55,463 nucleotides of DNA. It comes from an uncultured bacterium. Its GTDB lineage: Bacteria; Planctomycetota; Phycisphaerae; Phycisphaerales; SM1A02. The notes under the pieces are model-generated. The model worked only from the letters and a program-made list of their open reading frames with translations, had not been told where the DNA came from and made no database searches. The stretch spans positions 1 through 55,463 of the forward strand of contig CAITDI010000029.1 in the NCBI GenBank assembly GCA_903891095.1. Reading direction: 5' to 3'. Positions 7,142-15,522 of this stretch are shown one piece after another (position 1 is the stretch's first letter; each line of letters opens with the position of its first letter). Position numbers and translations under genes: made by a program.

Positions 7142-7768
7142 TCACCCACGCTCGAGCTCAAACCGGTCTCCCGTCCGCGCATACGCGTTGCCGCCCATGC
7201 GCCCCACCGCGCGGAGCTTGTCGGGATCGATGTGCATGCGCGGATGCACGAGCGCATCGTCGACGCGCGCGTGGATCACGCGGCCAAACACGGCGTTCCC
7301 GCCGAATGCCACGCCAGGCGCGAACCGCTTGACCTCGATCGTCTCGCACTCGAAGTGGATCGGGCTCTCGAGCATGTACGGCGCGCGGATCTTCGCGCAC
7401 ATCCGCGCGGTCAGCTTCGCGTACTCGAACTCGCTCTCGCCAAACGGCAGGTTCGCGGCGCATTTCACGACCTGCGCGATGTTGTCCTCCGTCGCCAGGC
7501 TCACGGAGAAGCACCCCATTCCCCCTTCGCTCACCGGCTTCGCGTTGCGCATCGAATCGTTCTCGCTGCCGTCGCCGCGGCTGACGGGGCAGAACATCAG
7601 CACCATCGGCTCGTTCGACACCGCGTTGAAAAACGAGAACGGCGCCAGATTGTGCTGGCCCGCCGCGTTCATCGTTCCGATCACCGCGATCGGCCGCGGC
7701 ACGATCGCGCCGAGCAGCAGGTTGTAGCGCAGTCCAACGGGCATCGACTCGACGTCAAGTTCCATCAC
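7142..7768 (-). CDS. Flavin reductase family (DIM6/NTAB) FMN-binding protein
   Basis: About 208 residues. MPVGLRYNLLLGAIVPRPIAVIGT followed by HNLAPFSFFNAVSNEPMVLMF is the characteristic N-terminal half of the flavin-reductase-like split-barrel family, which binds FMN. The later SESEFEYAKLT-like region and FECETIEVKRF match family members of about 200 residues. The reaction is likely NAD(P)H-dependent flavin reduction or an FMN-dependent reduction; the substrate is unknown. It overlaps the preceding phosphatase gene by four bases (GTGA), so GTG at 7768 or ATG at 7765 is the start, and the two are probably co-transcribed and translationally coupled. Confidence 0.85.
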   Translation of the reverse strand: MMELDVESMPVGLRYNLLLGAIVPRPIAVIGTMNAAGQHNLAPFSFFNAVSNEPMVLMFCPVSRGDGSENDSMRNAKPVSEGGMGCFSVSLATEDNIAQVVKCAANLPFGESEFEYAKLTARMCAKIRAPYMLESPIHFECETIEVKRFAPGVAFGGNAVFGRVIHARVDDALVHPRMHIDPDKLRAVGRMGGNAYARTGDRFELERG

Positions 7769-8265
7769 GCACCTCCGCGCTTCCGCGCGATCTCACCACG
7801 CACACGCTCGACCAGCCCATCCACCGCCGCCTCGAGCATCACGATCATCTCGGTAAATCCCTCGCGCCCGCCGTAGTACGGATCGGGCACATCGTCGTGC
7901 GCGCGCGCTGGATCAAACGCGCGCATCAACACCACGCGCTCCCTCGGCGCTCCGCGCGCAACCACATCGCGCACGTGCGACCCGTCCATGCACACGAACA
8001 GATCGTGATGCAGGAAGTCGCGATCGCGCAGCCCGCGCGCGGTTCCATCCGCGGCGTACCCCGCCTCGCGCAGCGCGTGCACCGAGCGATGATCGGGATC
8101 ATCGCCCTCGTGCCAGTCGCCCGTGCCCGCGGAATCAACCTCGATTTCACCGAGAATCCCCGCCCTCCGCGCGTGCTCGCGAAAGATGTTCTCCGCTGCG
8201 GGACTACGGCAAATGTTCCCCGTGCAGATGAAGATGATGCGGTAAGGCTCGCGCGTGCGGCTCAT
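7765..8265 (-). CDS. Low-molecular-weight protein tyrosine phosphatase
   Basis: 166 residues. IIFICTGNICRSPAAENIF holds the CX5R(S) catalytic P-loop, and DVPDPYYGGREGF carries the DPYY general-acid loop, together diagnostic of the LMW-PTP/Wzb family. Such enzymes dephosphorylate tyrosine kinases in exopolysaccharide control, or arginine phosphate in some bacteria; no kinase is adjacent, so the substrate is unknown. Start at 8265: no Shine-Dalgarno, but TACACT ends six bases before the ATG, suggesting a leaderless transcript. Divergent from sthA. Confidence 0.92.
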   Translation of the reverse strand: MSRTREPYRIIFICTGNICRSPAAENIFREHARRAGILGEIEVDSAGTGDWHEGDDPDHRSVHALREAGYAADGTARGLRDRDFLHHDLFVCMDGSHVRDVVARGAPRERVVLMRAFDPARAHDDVPDPYYGGREGFTEMIVMLEAAVDGLVERVRGEIARKRGGA

Positions 8266-8271
8266 GCGGCG

Positions 8272-8277
8272 AGTGTA
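8272..8277 (-). promoter_or_regulatory. Putative -10 box (TACACT) for LMW-PTP, leaderless
   Basis: TACACT on the minus strand, six bases before the ATG at 8265. The distance places transcription start at or next to the start codon. No -35 match is evident. Confidence 0.5.
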
Positions 8278-8283
8278 TCGCCC

Positions 8284-8289
8284 TACACT
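8284..8289 (+). promoter_or_regulatory. Putative -10 box (TACACT) for sthA, leaderless or near so
   Basis: TACACT nine bases before the sthA ATG, with no Shine-Dalgarno between. It lies six bases from the divergent -10 box, so the two promoters must overlap and may compete. Confidence 0.45.
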
Positions 8290-8298
8290 GCGCGGCCC

Positions 8299-9684
8299 AT
8301 GGCATACGACTACGACCTCCTCGTCCTCGGCAGCGGTCCCGCTGGCCAGCGCGCCGCCGTGCAAGCCGCCAAGCTCGGCAAGCGCGTCGCCATCGTCGAG
8401 CGCCATCGCATGATCGGCGGCGTCTGCCTGCACACGGGCACCGTGCCGAGCAAGACCTTTCGCGAAGCCGTGCTCGCGCTCATGGCCGCGCCGCGGCTCG
8501 ATCACGGCGTTCCCGTCGAGCGCCCGCGCCCGTCGATGCCCGACCTGATCCACCGCGTCAACGGCGTCATCGAGCGCGAGCTCGATGTCGTCGCGCGCCA
8601 GCTTTCGCGCAACAACGTCGACCTGATCACGGGTTCGGCGCGGTTTCTCGACCCGCACACGATCGCCATCGACGGCCAGTCGCTCGAGCGCCAGAGCACC
8701 GCGGAGCACATCCTCATCGCCTGCGGCAGCGTCCCGTCCGCGCCGCCGGTCCCGAACGACCACGAGACGATCCTCACCAGCGACGACATCATCCTCATGG
8801 AGCGCCTGCCCAGGTCGCTCGCGGTGATCGGCGGCGGCGTGATCGGCATCGAGTACGCGTCGATGTTCGCCGAGCTCGGCGTCGAGGTCACGCTGATCGA
8901 CCGCCATGATCTCCCGCTCGACTTCTGCGACCGTGAGATCGTCGACGAGCTCATCCACCAGATGCGCCTCAAGCGCGTGACCTTCCGCCTCGGCGAAGCG
9001 GTCAAGAAGATCACCGGGCTCGAGAACCCCAAGCGCGCCGAGATCGAGCTCGAGAGCGGCAAGCTCGTCGTCGTCGACGCGGCGCTCTTCTCGATCGGCC
9101 GCGTCGGCGCGACCGCGGGTCTCGATCTCGACAAGGCCGGCGTCAACTGCGACGAGCGCGGGCGCCTCAAGGTCAACGAAAAAATGCAGACCGAAGTCGC
9201 GCACATCTCCGCCGCGGGCGATGTGATCGGCTTCCCCGCGCTCGCATCGACCAGCTCAGAGCAAGGCCGCCTCGCGGTGTGCGCGATGTTCGGCGTCGAG
9301 TCGAATCCGTCCAACGCGACATTCCCCTACGGCATCTACGCGATCCCCGAGATCGCCATGGTCGGCGCGACCGAGCGCGAACTCACCGAGAAAAAGGTCC
9401 CCTACGAAGTCGGCGTCGCGCGCTACGCGGAGATCGCGCGCGGCCAGATCCTCGGCGACGACAGCGGGCTGTTCAAGATGATCTTCCACCGCGAGACGCG
9501 CAAGCTTCTCGGCGTGCACTGCATCGGCACGCACGCGACGGAGCTCATCCACATCGGCCAGGCGGTGCTCGCGCTCGGCGGCGGGCTCGACTACTTCCTC
9601 GACGCGGTGTTCAACTATCCGACGCTTGCCGAGTGCTACAAGGTCGCGGCGTACAACGCGTCGAATCGCATGCGTTCCACGTAA
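8299..9684 (+). CDS. sthA: Soluble pyridine nucleotide transhydrogenase (Si-specific)
   Basis: 461 residues. An FAD-binding GxGxxG motif (VLGSGPAGQRAA) opens the protein; GGVCLHTGTVPSKTF follows, with one Cys and Thr where the disulfide partner Cys of lipoamide dehydrogenase would be, the hallmark of SthA. The second dinucleotide fold is AVIGGGVIGIEYASMFAELG, then the FAD site SAAGDVIGFPALAST and the dimerisation domain. It interconverts NADPH and NADH in the cytoplasm, usually draining excess NADPH. Length equals the Escherichia coli enzyme (466). It starts nine bases after a TACACT box with no ribosome-binding site; divergent from the phosphatase. Confidence 0.93.
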   Translation: MAYDYDLLVLGSGPAGQRAAVQAAKLGKRVAIVERHRMIGGVCLHTGTVPSKTFREAVLALMAAPRLDHGVPVERPRPSMPDLIHRVNGVIERELDVVARQLSRNNVDLITGSARFLDPHTIAIDGQSLERQSTAEHILIACGSVPSAPPVPNDHETILTSDDIILMERLPRSLAVIGGGVIGIEYASMFAELGVEVTLIDRHDLPLDFCDREIVDELIHQMRLKRVTFRLGEAVKKITGLENPKRAEIELESGKLVVVDAALFSIGRVGATAGLDLDKAGVNCDERGRLKVNEKMQTEVAHISAAGDVIGFPALASTSSEQGRLAVCAMFGVESNPSNATFPYGIYAIPEIAMVGATERELTEKKVPYEVGVARYAEIARGQILGDDSGLFKMIFHRETRKLLGVHCIGTHATELIHIGQAVLALGGGLDYFLDAVFNYPTLAECYKVAAYNASNRMRST

Positions 9685-9698
9685 TTCACGCGCGCGCG

Positions 9699-9727
9699 TT
9701 GGACTTGGCGGCAGGGCTTCGTATACT
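9699..9727 (+). promoter_or_regulatory. Promoter of ssrA
   Basis: TTGGAC (9699-9704), a 17-base spacer, then TATACT (9722-9727), a good sigma-70-type match. Transcription would start near 9734, about 37 bases before the mature 5' end, as expected for a precursor trimmed by RNase P. Confidence 0.7.
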
Positions 9728-9771
9728 CACCGTCGCGTCGGGCAACCGCCCGGCGCATGTCTTTCACAATC

Positions 9772-10121
9772 GGGGCCGACCAGAATCGACCGGACGAAAC
9801 CGGTTCATCGTTGCGAGCCGTGGAGCATGCAGGCCACGTAAAAAGTATGCAAACCATAACTGCCAACACGCAGTACGCTCTCGCGGCTTAATTTGCCGTG
9901 ACGTGGAGTAGACCCGACGCCCAGTAAGGTCTGCCCGCGAAAAAAACTGGGCTGGTTCCAAGGCGATGCCTTACCGCTGAGGAACAAGACAACAGTCAGG
10001 CTGGCTTAGGTTTGGCGCCCGCCGTACGCGGATGGCCTAGGCGAGATCGAAAGAACGGAAACGCTCGTTGACGCGGTGAGCAGGACGTAACGGGACGGGG
10101 GTGCGAATCCCCCCGGCTCCA
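9772..10121 (+). ncRNA. ssrA: Transfer-messenger RNA (tmRNA)
   Basis: Rescues stalled ribosomes and tags incomplete proteins. The 5' GGGGCCG pairs with 3' CGGCTCC (one G-U), followed by discriminator A; CCA is not encoded. The T arm is GGGG-TGCGAAT-CCCC near 10097-10114. In the mRNA-like part GCATGC (9825-9830) pairs with GTATGC (9845-9850) as in pseudoknot 1. Eleven bases later GCC (9862) fits the resume codon, as the spacing in E. coli does, giving the tag ANTQYALAA and TAA at 9889-9891. YALAA is the classic degron read by ClpXP. The adaptor gene clpS is also in this window. End coordinates are from base pairing and should be right within a base or two. Confidence 0.95.
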
Positions 10122-10128
10122 TGTTGGT

Positions 10129-10180
10129 CCGATGCGACTTTCGGTTGAAGGCCTGGAGGCCTTCAACCTCTTCGCATCGG
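10129..10180 (+). repeat. REPIN-like nested palindrome, copy A
   Basis: Outer arms CCGATGCGA (10129-10137) and TCGCATCGG (10172-10180). Inner perfect 11-bp stem GGTTGAAGGCC / GGCCTTCAACC with a TGGA loop. The outer arms and spacing are shared with copy B while the inner stem differs, as in mobile palindromic repeats. Confidence 0.7.
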
Positions 10181-10181
10181 G

Positions 10182-10228
10182 CGCGGGGGGTTGTGCGGGC
10201 GAGGCCCGCGCAACCCCCCGCGATTTTT
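10182..10228 (+). terminator. Intrinsic terminator, probably for ssrA
   Basis: A 19-bp stem (CGCGGGGGGTTG-T-GCGGGC with GCCCGC-G-CAACCCCCCGCG, one T-G wobble) closed by a GAG loop, then ATTTTT at 10223-10228. It lies about 60 bases after the tmRNA 3' end, between two palindromic repeats. Confidence 0.65.
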
Positions 10229-10246
10229 CCGATGCGACGTGGTTTT

Positions 10247-10298
10247 CCGATGCGACTTTCGTGTGGAGGCCTGAAGGCCTCCGCACTCTTCGCATCGG
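10247..10298 (+). repeat. REPIN-like nested palindrome, copy B
   Basis: Outer arms CCGATGCGA (10247-10255) and TCGCATCGG (10290-10298), identical to copy A with the same 52-base total length. Inner stem GTGTGGAGGCC / GGCCTCCGCAC (one wobble) with a TGAA loop. A lone left arm sits at 10229-10237. Confidence 0.7.
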
Positions 10299-10300
10299 GT

Positions 10301-10345
10301 GAATGCCCGCAGGAATCACGAATGCCCGCAGGCGGGAGCCTGCGG
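10301..10345 (+). repeat. Direct repeat plus hairpin near the sigma gene
   Basis: GAATGCCCGCAGG occurs at 10301-10313 and 10320-10332. The second copy folds with GCCTGCGG (10338-10345) into an 8-bp hairpin with a GGGA loop. Probably another member of a dispersed repeat family. Confidence 0.5.
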
Positions 10346-10472
10346 CACGGGTTGCATCCAACCACCGCTCGTCAATTCTCACCCTCGCCCCCAATCTGCT
10401 CCAATAGCCGCTCGTCGCTTGCGTATGTCCCACCGCGGGGACGTCCCCCGTGCACGATTGAGGTGGCTTCCC

Positions 10473-11210
10473 ATGTCGAGCCCATCACGCGACTCCTCCG
10501 CGACCCAGACCAACTGGGATCTCATCCGCGACGCGGCCAGTGGTTCTGCATCCGCGCGCGGCAGCCTCGACGCCGTGACCAAGCGCGCGTGGCCCGCCGT
10601 CTACGCGTACATCCGCGCCAGCGGCCGCCAGCGCGAAGAGGCCGCCGAACTCACGCAGGGATTCATGGCCGACGTCTTCCTGTCGCGTCAGCTCGTGGGC
10701 AAGGCCGACCAGTCGCGCGGCCGCTTCCGCACGCTGCTCATCAACTCGGTGCGCAACTACCTCGCCGACATGCATCGCCGCCAGACCGCGGGATTCCGCA
10801 AGCCGACCGGCGTCCTCTCCGCGCTCGACCAACTGCGCGAGCGCGGCGACGAACCCGTCGACACCAGCGAAGCCTCGCCCGAGCGCGCCTTCAACGCGCG
10901 CTACGTCGCGGTGCTCATCCGCGCCACCAGCGAGCGCCTGCACGCGGAGCTCGCCTCCGCAGGCGACCTCGCCTCGTGGGAGATCTTTCAGGCGCGCATC
11001 CTCCGCGCCGCGTTCGAAGGCAACGCGCCAAGCTACGACGAGATCGGCCCGCGCGTCGGCCTCGACAAGGGCACCTGCGCCGCGCGACTGCTCGTTGCCA
11101 AGCGGCGCTTCGCGACGATCCTCATGGAGGAGCTGCGCGCGACCATCGAGAATCCAGCGGACCTCCAGGCGGAGATCACCGAGCTCCGCGCGCTTCTCTC
11201 CAACGGCTGA
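10473..11210 (+). CDS. ECF RNA polymerase sigma factor, planctomycete type
   Basis: 245 residues from MSSPSRDSSAT. Region 2 reads AWPAVYAYIRASGRQREEAAELTQGFMADVFLS, the LTQGF signature common in planctomycete ECF groups, followed by RFRTLLINSVRNYLAD. Region 4 (APSYDEIGPRVGLDKGTCAARLLVAKRRF) is a helix-turn-helix. It directs RNA polymerase to a small regulon; which one is not shown here. GAGG lies about ten bases before the ATG. No anti-sigma factor with a recognisable zinc-binding domain follows; instead a 159-residue unknown protein starts 27 bases downstream, the likely partner. Confidence 0.85.
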   Translation: MSSPSRDSSATQTNWDLIRDAASGSASARGSLDAVTKRAWPAVYAYIRASGRQREEAAELTQGFMADVFLSRQLVGKADQSRGRFRTLLINSVRNYLADMHRRQTAGFRKPTGVLSALDQLRERGDEPVDTSEASPERAFNARYVAVLIRATSERLHAELASAGDLASWEIFQARILRAAFEGNAPSYDEIGPRVGLDKGTCAARLLVAKRRFATILMEELRATIENPADLQAEITELRALLSNG

Positions 11211-11237
11211 CACCACCGACCGCGGCGATCCACCACC

Positions 11238-11717
11238 ATGCACGAGCTTGAACCCGATCCCAACCACCAGCCCTCACCCGACGCGCACCGCACGCTCGGT
11301 GACACGCTGCGCTGGGCCTTCGAGCTCGACAGCTCCCCCGCCATCGCCGGCGCAACCTGGCTCACGCGCGAAATCGTGCCCAACGCGCGCGATCCGTTCG
11401 ACGCGATCCTCGACGCCGCGACCACGCTCAAACAGCTCGAGGAACTCAAGACCGCCTACAAGATGCTGCGCACGACGGGCACGACCATGCCCGAGCGCAA
11501 TCTCGCGGCGCGTCTCTACGCGGCGACCATCGCCGCCGCGCTCGTTCGCCACAACACGCTGATCACGCGCCAGTCCGACGCGGCGCTCACGCGCGCGTTC
11601 GACGAGCTCTACGCCGACGAGACGATTCCCGAGCGCATCCGCACGCTCGCGACGCTTGCCGCCGACGCGCCTGCGCGACGACCGAGTGCCAACGGCGGCA
11701 ACAGTCCGCGCGCGTGA
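11238..11717 (+). CDS. Hypothetical protein co-transcribed with ECF sigma factor
   Basis: 159 residues, not recognised. Largely alpha-helical with no membrane segment or signal peptide. The first half contains TLGDTLRWAFELDSS, the middle ILDAATTLKQLEELKTAYKML looks like an amphipathic helix pair, and the C terminus is disordered. It starts 27 bases after the sigma factor stop on the same strand, so it may be a soluble regulator or co-factor of that sigma factor, but nothing in the sequence proves it. It converges with the TolC-like gene, leaving only twelve bases between the two stops. Confidence 0.65.
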   Translation: MHELEPDPNHQPSPDAHRTLGDTLRWAFELDSSPAIAGATWLTREIVPNARDPFDAILDAATTLKQLEELKTAYKMLRTTGTTMPERNLAARLYAATIAAALVRHNTLITRQSDAALTRAFDELYADETIPERIRTLATLAADAPARRPSANGGNSPRA

Positions 11718-11729
11718 CGCGCGCGTCGT

Positions 11730-13499
11730 TCACTGCTTGGGCACATCGCCGATCGAACCGCCCATCACCGCGGCGCCCGTCGGGTCCGGGATCGGCGGCT
11801 GGCCGTGGTCGTCCTGGCTCTTCTTGAGCGCCTCGAGCTCCGCCTGCGAGAACGGCTCCCACTGGATGTGCGCCGCGCCAAGCGAAGTGCCCGTCGCAAA
11901 CGCGAGGTCCACCAGCGCGATCTCGTAGCTCGAGAGCGCCTGCACCTCGCGGCTCTGCGCGTTGGCCAGGCTCGCGCTTGCGTCGAGCACATCGGTGCTC
12001 GTGCGCAGGCCGACGTCAAACTGCCGCTCTTCGCCTGCGAGCGTACGCGCGGCGAGCACGGTCTCGAGCCGCGCCGCAAGGATGCGCTGCCAGCTCTGCG
12101 CGAGCTGATCGAGCGCGTCGTACACCTCGGTGCGGATCGACTGCCGCCGCGCCTCGCGCGTCGCGAGCCGCTGCACGCGCTGCAGGATCGCAGCGTTCAC
12201 GCGCGACTCCGCCGCCTCGTTGCCCAGCGGAATCTCCGCGCGCAGCCCGATGCGCATGCTGTCGGCATCGCTCAGCGAGCCGTACGCGTACTGCACATCG
12301 GAGCCGTTTCCCTGCGCCTGATAGGTGTAGTCCACCACGAACAGCGGCAGCGCCGCGTTGCGACGGAAGTCGACGTTGCTCTGGTCGATCGCGAGCTGCA
12401 GCTCGAGCTCGAGCATCTCCATGCGGTTCGCGACGGCCTGCTCCGACAGCTTTGCGCCGTCGAGCTTGAGCCCGAGCGGATTCGGTTCGGTCTTCGGCTG
12501 GATCGGCGTCGACGTCGACACCGCGATGTCCTCGCGGTTCATCAGCCGCTTGAGCGCGCGCTGGCGAATGCGCAGGTTCGAATCGGCCACGATGATCTGC
12601 TCGAGCGTGCCGCCCACGCCGCTCTCGGCGCGCAGAACCTCGATCTCCGCCGCGTCGCCCTGCGACACGCGGCGTCGCGCGCGCTCGAGCTGCTTGACCG
12701 CGACGTCGTACTGCGCGCGTCGCACGCCGAGCTCGCGGAACGCGGAGTACACGTTCCAGTACGCCTTGTCGGCGTTGGCGATGATGCGGATCGACTCGAG
12801 CTTGGTGCGCGAATCGGTGATCTGCCCCTGCCACGCGGCTACGCGGATCGAGCTCGTGTTCGTCGCGACGCCCGCGCCGCGCAACAGCGGCTGACTCATC
12901 GAGAACGAAAGCGCCGCGAGCCAATCATCGCCCGGCGAACCAAAGCTCACGCCGCTATCGCCGCGCGTGACCGGCGACGACAGCGTGATGTCGCCGCCCG
13001 TCGCCAGCGGAATGCGCATGCCCGCGTCGAACGACTCCGAATTCGCCGGCAGCCCGCTCGCGAGGTTCGCGAACACGCTGTTCTCGTTGCGCTGGTAGTT
13101 GGCGAAGAACGTGTTCTCGAACTTCGCCTCCTCCGCCGAGAGATTCTCGCGCGCGATCGCGGGATCGATCAGCGCGGTGCGCAGGTCGAGGTTGTTCTTG
13201 AGCACCGCGGCGCGCACATCGGCGAGCGTCAGCGCGACCGGCTCCTGCGACGACGGCGGCGCGCTGATCTCGGCCAGCGACTGCTTCGTGGCCTCGTCAA
13301 GCGGGACGGGCTTCTCCGTCGAGCGCGCAACGGGGTCGAGGTTGTCGATGCGCCGCAGCTCGCCCTCGGGCACGCGCCACTTGGGATCGTCGTTGTCGAA
13401 GATGCCCGACTTGCATCCAGCAAGCGCCGCGGCCGCGAGGCCAATCGCCGCAACACGCGCGAAAGCAGGAAAACGCCGTTCTTCTCGCATCTCGTTCAT
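11730..13499 (-). CDS. TolC-family outer membrane efflux lipoprotein
   Basis: 589 residues. The signal peptide ends AAAALAGC, a lipobox, so the mature protein is probably lipid-anchored. Two TolC (OEP) repeats follow: LRTALIDPAIARENL and later LELELQLAIDQSNVDFRRNAALP, with the barrel strands and long helices expected of the family (NVYSAFRELGVRRAQYDVAVKQL; SANLAN-like ASLANAQSREVQALSSYEIALVDL). It would form the outer channel of the tripartite exporter whose other parts are encoded immediately upstream. Its ATG overlaps the permease stop by four bases. The last gene of the minus-strand operon; ends next to a convergent gene. Confidence 0.9.
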   Translation of the reverse strand: MNEMREERRFPAFARVAAIGLAAAALAGCKSGIFDNDDPKWRVPEGELRRIDNLDPVARSTEKPVPLDEATKQSLAEISAPPSSQEPVALTLADVRAAVLKNNLDLRTALIDPAIARENLSAEEAKFENTFFANYQRNENSVFANLASGLPANSESFDAGMRIPLATGGDITLSSPVTRGDSGVSFGSPGDDWLAALSFSMSQPLLRGAGVATNTSSIRVAAWQGQITDSRTKLESIRIIANADKAYWNVYSAFRELGVRRAQYDVAVKQLERARRRVSQGDAAEIEVLRAESGVGGTLEQIIVADSNLRIRQRALKRLMNREDIAVSTSTPIQPKTEPNPLGLKLDGAKLSEQAVANRMEMLELELQLAIDQSNVDFRRNAALPLFVVDYTYQAQGNGSDVQYAYGSLSDADSMRIGLRAEIPLGNEAAESRVNAAILQRVQRLATREARRQSIRTEVYDALDQLAQSWQRILAARLETVLAARTLAGEERQFDVGLRTSTDVLDASASLANAQSREVQALSSYEIALVDLAFATGTSLGAAHIQWEPFSQAELEALKKSQDDHGQPPIPDPTGAAVMGGSIGDVPKQ

Positions 13500-14737
13500 T
13501 CGTGCCTCAGGGCCTCGATCGGATCGAGGCGCGAGGCCTTGATCGCAGGGAACATGCCGAACACGATTCCGGTCGCCGCGCTAAACGCAAAGCTCAGCAG
13601 CACCGCCCAGAACGGAATGTCCGCCTGATCGAGCTGCGCGCCCGGGATCTTCGTGAGTCCGTACGCCGCGAGACGCCCGAACGCGATGCCGAGGAATCCG
13701 CCGACCAGGCAGAGCGTGACCGCCTCGAGCAGGAACTGCAGCAGGATCGCCATCGGCGTCGCGCCGACGGCCTTGCGCAACCCGATCTCGCGCGTGCGCT
13801 CGCTCACCGACACGAGCATGATGTTCATGATGCCGATGCCGCCGACCAGCAGCGAGATGCCGACGATGCCGCCCGCGATCGCCGTGATGCCCGCCGCCAG
13901 CGCCTTGAACTGCGTGATGAACTTGTCGATCGCCGCGACCTGGAACGTCTGCGGTTCGCCAGGCCCGATCCCGCGCATGCGCCGCAGCACGAAGCGCACC
14001 TCGTCCTCGCCTTCCATCGCCGTCTCAGGGCTCTTGAACAGCCCCTCGATGCGCATGAAGAAGTTGCGCTCCTGCATCTTCTCCGCCACCGAGAACGGGA
14101 TGAAGATCTCCGCGCTCGAAGTGTTCATGCCGAAGAAGCGCGCCTGCACCGTCTCGACGATGCCGACGATCATGAAGCGCCGCCCGCCGAGCAGGATCGC
14201 CTCGCCCACGGGATTCGCCGGGAGATTGAGCTCCTTGATGCCGTCGGCGTTGATCAGGCACACCTGACGCTCGCTGTCTACGTCGATCTGCGTGAACGGC
14301 CGGCCTTCCTGCACAAAGCGGTTCTCGACCTGGTGCCAGTCGGGCCAGATGCCCGACACGGTGAGGCCTTCGATCGTCTTCTCGCCCGCCTGCACGGTGA
14401 GGCCGACCTCGGTGATCGGCGTCACGGCCTTCACCAGCGTGCACTCGTCGTGGATCGCGCGCGCCTCGGCGGTCTTGAGGAGGATCTTCTCCCACGGATA
14501 CATGTTGCGCGGCGCGTTCTCGGGTCGGTTGGGGAACACGAAGAACTTGCTCGCGCCCACCGACTCGAACTCGGTCAGCACGCGCGCCTTGAGGCCCGTG
14601 AGCGCGGCGATCACGCTGGTCGTGCTCGCGACGCCGACGATGATCCCGAGCGCCGTGAGGAACGCGCGCGACTTGTTGGCCCAGATCTGCGAGAACGCGA
14701 GCGAGATCGCCTGCAGCCAGAAGAGCGGATTGAGCAT
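13496..14737 (-). CDS. MacB/FtsX-type ABC transporter permease
   Basis: 413 residues. An N-terminal helix (FLTALGIIVGVASTTSVIAALTG), then a large periplasmic MacB core domain, then three C-terminal helices with the family signature ERTREIGLRKAVGATPMAIL. This is the four-helix MacB/LolC fold without a fused ATPase, which is encoded separately upstream and overlaps by one base (TGATG). Such transporters use ATP for mechanical work on the periplasmic side to extrude peptides, siderophores, lipoproteins or drugs. The substrate is not evident. Confidence 0.92.
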   Translation of the reverse strand: MLNPLFWLQAISLAFSQIWANKSRAFLTALGIIVGVASTTSVIAALTGLKARVLTEFESVGASKFFVFPNRPENAPRNMYPWEKILLKTAEARAIHDECTLVKAVTPITEVGLTVQAGEKTIEGLTVSGIWPDWHQVENRFVQEGRPFTQIDVDSERQVCLINADGIKELNLPANPVGEAILLGGRRFMIVGIVETVQARFFGMNTSSAEIFIPFSVAEKMQERNFFMRIEGLFKSPETAMEGEDEVRFVLRRMRGIGPGEPQTFQVAAIDKFITQFKALAAGITAIAGGIVGISLLVGGIGIMNIMLVSVSERTREIGLRKAVGATPMAILLQFLLEAVTLCLVGGFLGIAFGRLAAYGLTKIPGAQLDQADIPFWAVLLSFAFSAATGIVFGMFPAIKASRLDPIEALRHE

Positions 14738-15522
14738 CAGGCGCCGGCCTTTCCAGCGGTGGTGGCTGCGGCGGCTGCAGCCGCTTCGATCATCGGAAGA
14801 TGCCGGCCCGCGATGTCCTTCGCAGTCGGGAGATCGCTCAGCACGCGACCGTCGCGCAGGCGGACCACGCGCTGGCAGTGCGCAGCGACTTCGTCCTCGT
14901 GCGTCACGATGATCACGGTCTGGCCCTCGGCGTGCAGCTGGCGGAACAGCGCGAGGATCTCGGTGGTCGTCGCGCTGTCGAGGTTGCCCGTCGGCTCGTC
15001 GGCCAGCAGGATCGACGGCTTGTTGAGGATCGCGCGCGCGATCGCGACGCGCTGGCGCTGTCCGCCCGAAAGCTGGTTGGGACGGTGATCGACGCGCTTC
15101 GCGAGACCGACGCGCTCGAGCGCAGCCAGCGCGCGCTGCCTTCGCCCGCGCCAGCCACCGCTCGCGTAGATCAGCGGCAGCTCGACGTTCTCAAGCGCCG
15201 TCTGACGCGGCAGCAGCTCGAAGCTCTGGAACACAAAGCCGATCTCCTCGTTGCGGACCTGCGCGAGTTCCTTCGCGTTCATGCGGCTCACGTCGCGGCC
15301 GTTGAGCAGGTAGGTGCCGCCGGTCGGACGGTCGAGGCAGCCGAGCATGTTCATCAGCGTGCTCTTGCCCGAGCCCGACGAACCCATGATCGCGACCATC
15401 TCGTTGCGCTCGATGGTGAGGTCGAGCCCGCGCAGGGCGTGGATCGTCTCGACGCCGACGCGATAGATCTTGGTGAGGCCGACGGCCTGGATCAGCGGAC
15501 GGTTGTCGCTCGCGTCAGCCAT
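14737..15522 (-). CDS. MacB/LolD-type ABC transporter ATP-binding protein
   Basis: 261 residues from [10 protein letters not shown]. Walker [17 protein letters not shown]-loop [10 protein letters not shown], signature [15 protein letters not shown], Walker [15 protein letters not shown] and the H-loop IIVTHE are all present. The LDS motif after Walker B is typical of the LolD/MacB group. A C-terminal Ala-rich tail ends the protein. Its start overlaps the membrane fusion protein gene by eight bases and its stop overlaps the permease start, so all three parts are likely made together. Confidence 0.95.
   Translation of the reverse strand: MADASDNRPLIQAVGLTKIYRVGVETIHALRGLDLTIERNEMVAIMGSSGSGKSTLMNMLGCLDRPTGGTYLLNGRDVSRMNAKELAQVRNEEIGFVFQSFELLPRQTALENVELPLIYASGGWRGRRQRALAALERVGLAKRVDHRPNQLSGGQRQRVAIARAILNKPSILLADEPTGNLDSATTTEILALFRQLHAEGQTVIIVTHEDEVAAHCQRVVRLRDGRVLSDLPTAKDIAGRHLPMIEAAAAAAATTAGKAGA

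Larger units (their letters stand above)
10122..10472. other. Repeat-rich spacer between ssrA and the ECF sigma gene
   Basis: 351 bases without a gene. From 10129 to 10345 it is almost entirely palindromic: two copies of a nested palindrome, one GC-rich terminator hairpin, a lone half-repeat CCGATGCGA at 10229-10237 and a fourth hairpin near 10326-10345. The remaining 130 bases lead into the sigma factor gene; no clear promoter seen there. Confidence 0.7.

Noticed and set aside
9847-9861. ATG at 9847 as the tmRNA resume codon giving a 14-residue tag
   Set aside because: It lies within the predicted pseudoknot 1 stem; GCC at 9862 has the canonical spacing.
9996-10433. Open frames across the tmRNA 3' part and palindromic repeats
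   Set aside because: They overlap a structured RNA and repeats; composition is unlike neighbouring proteins.
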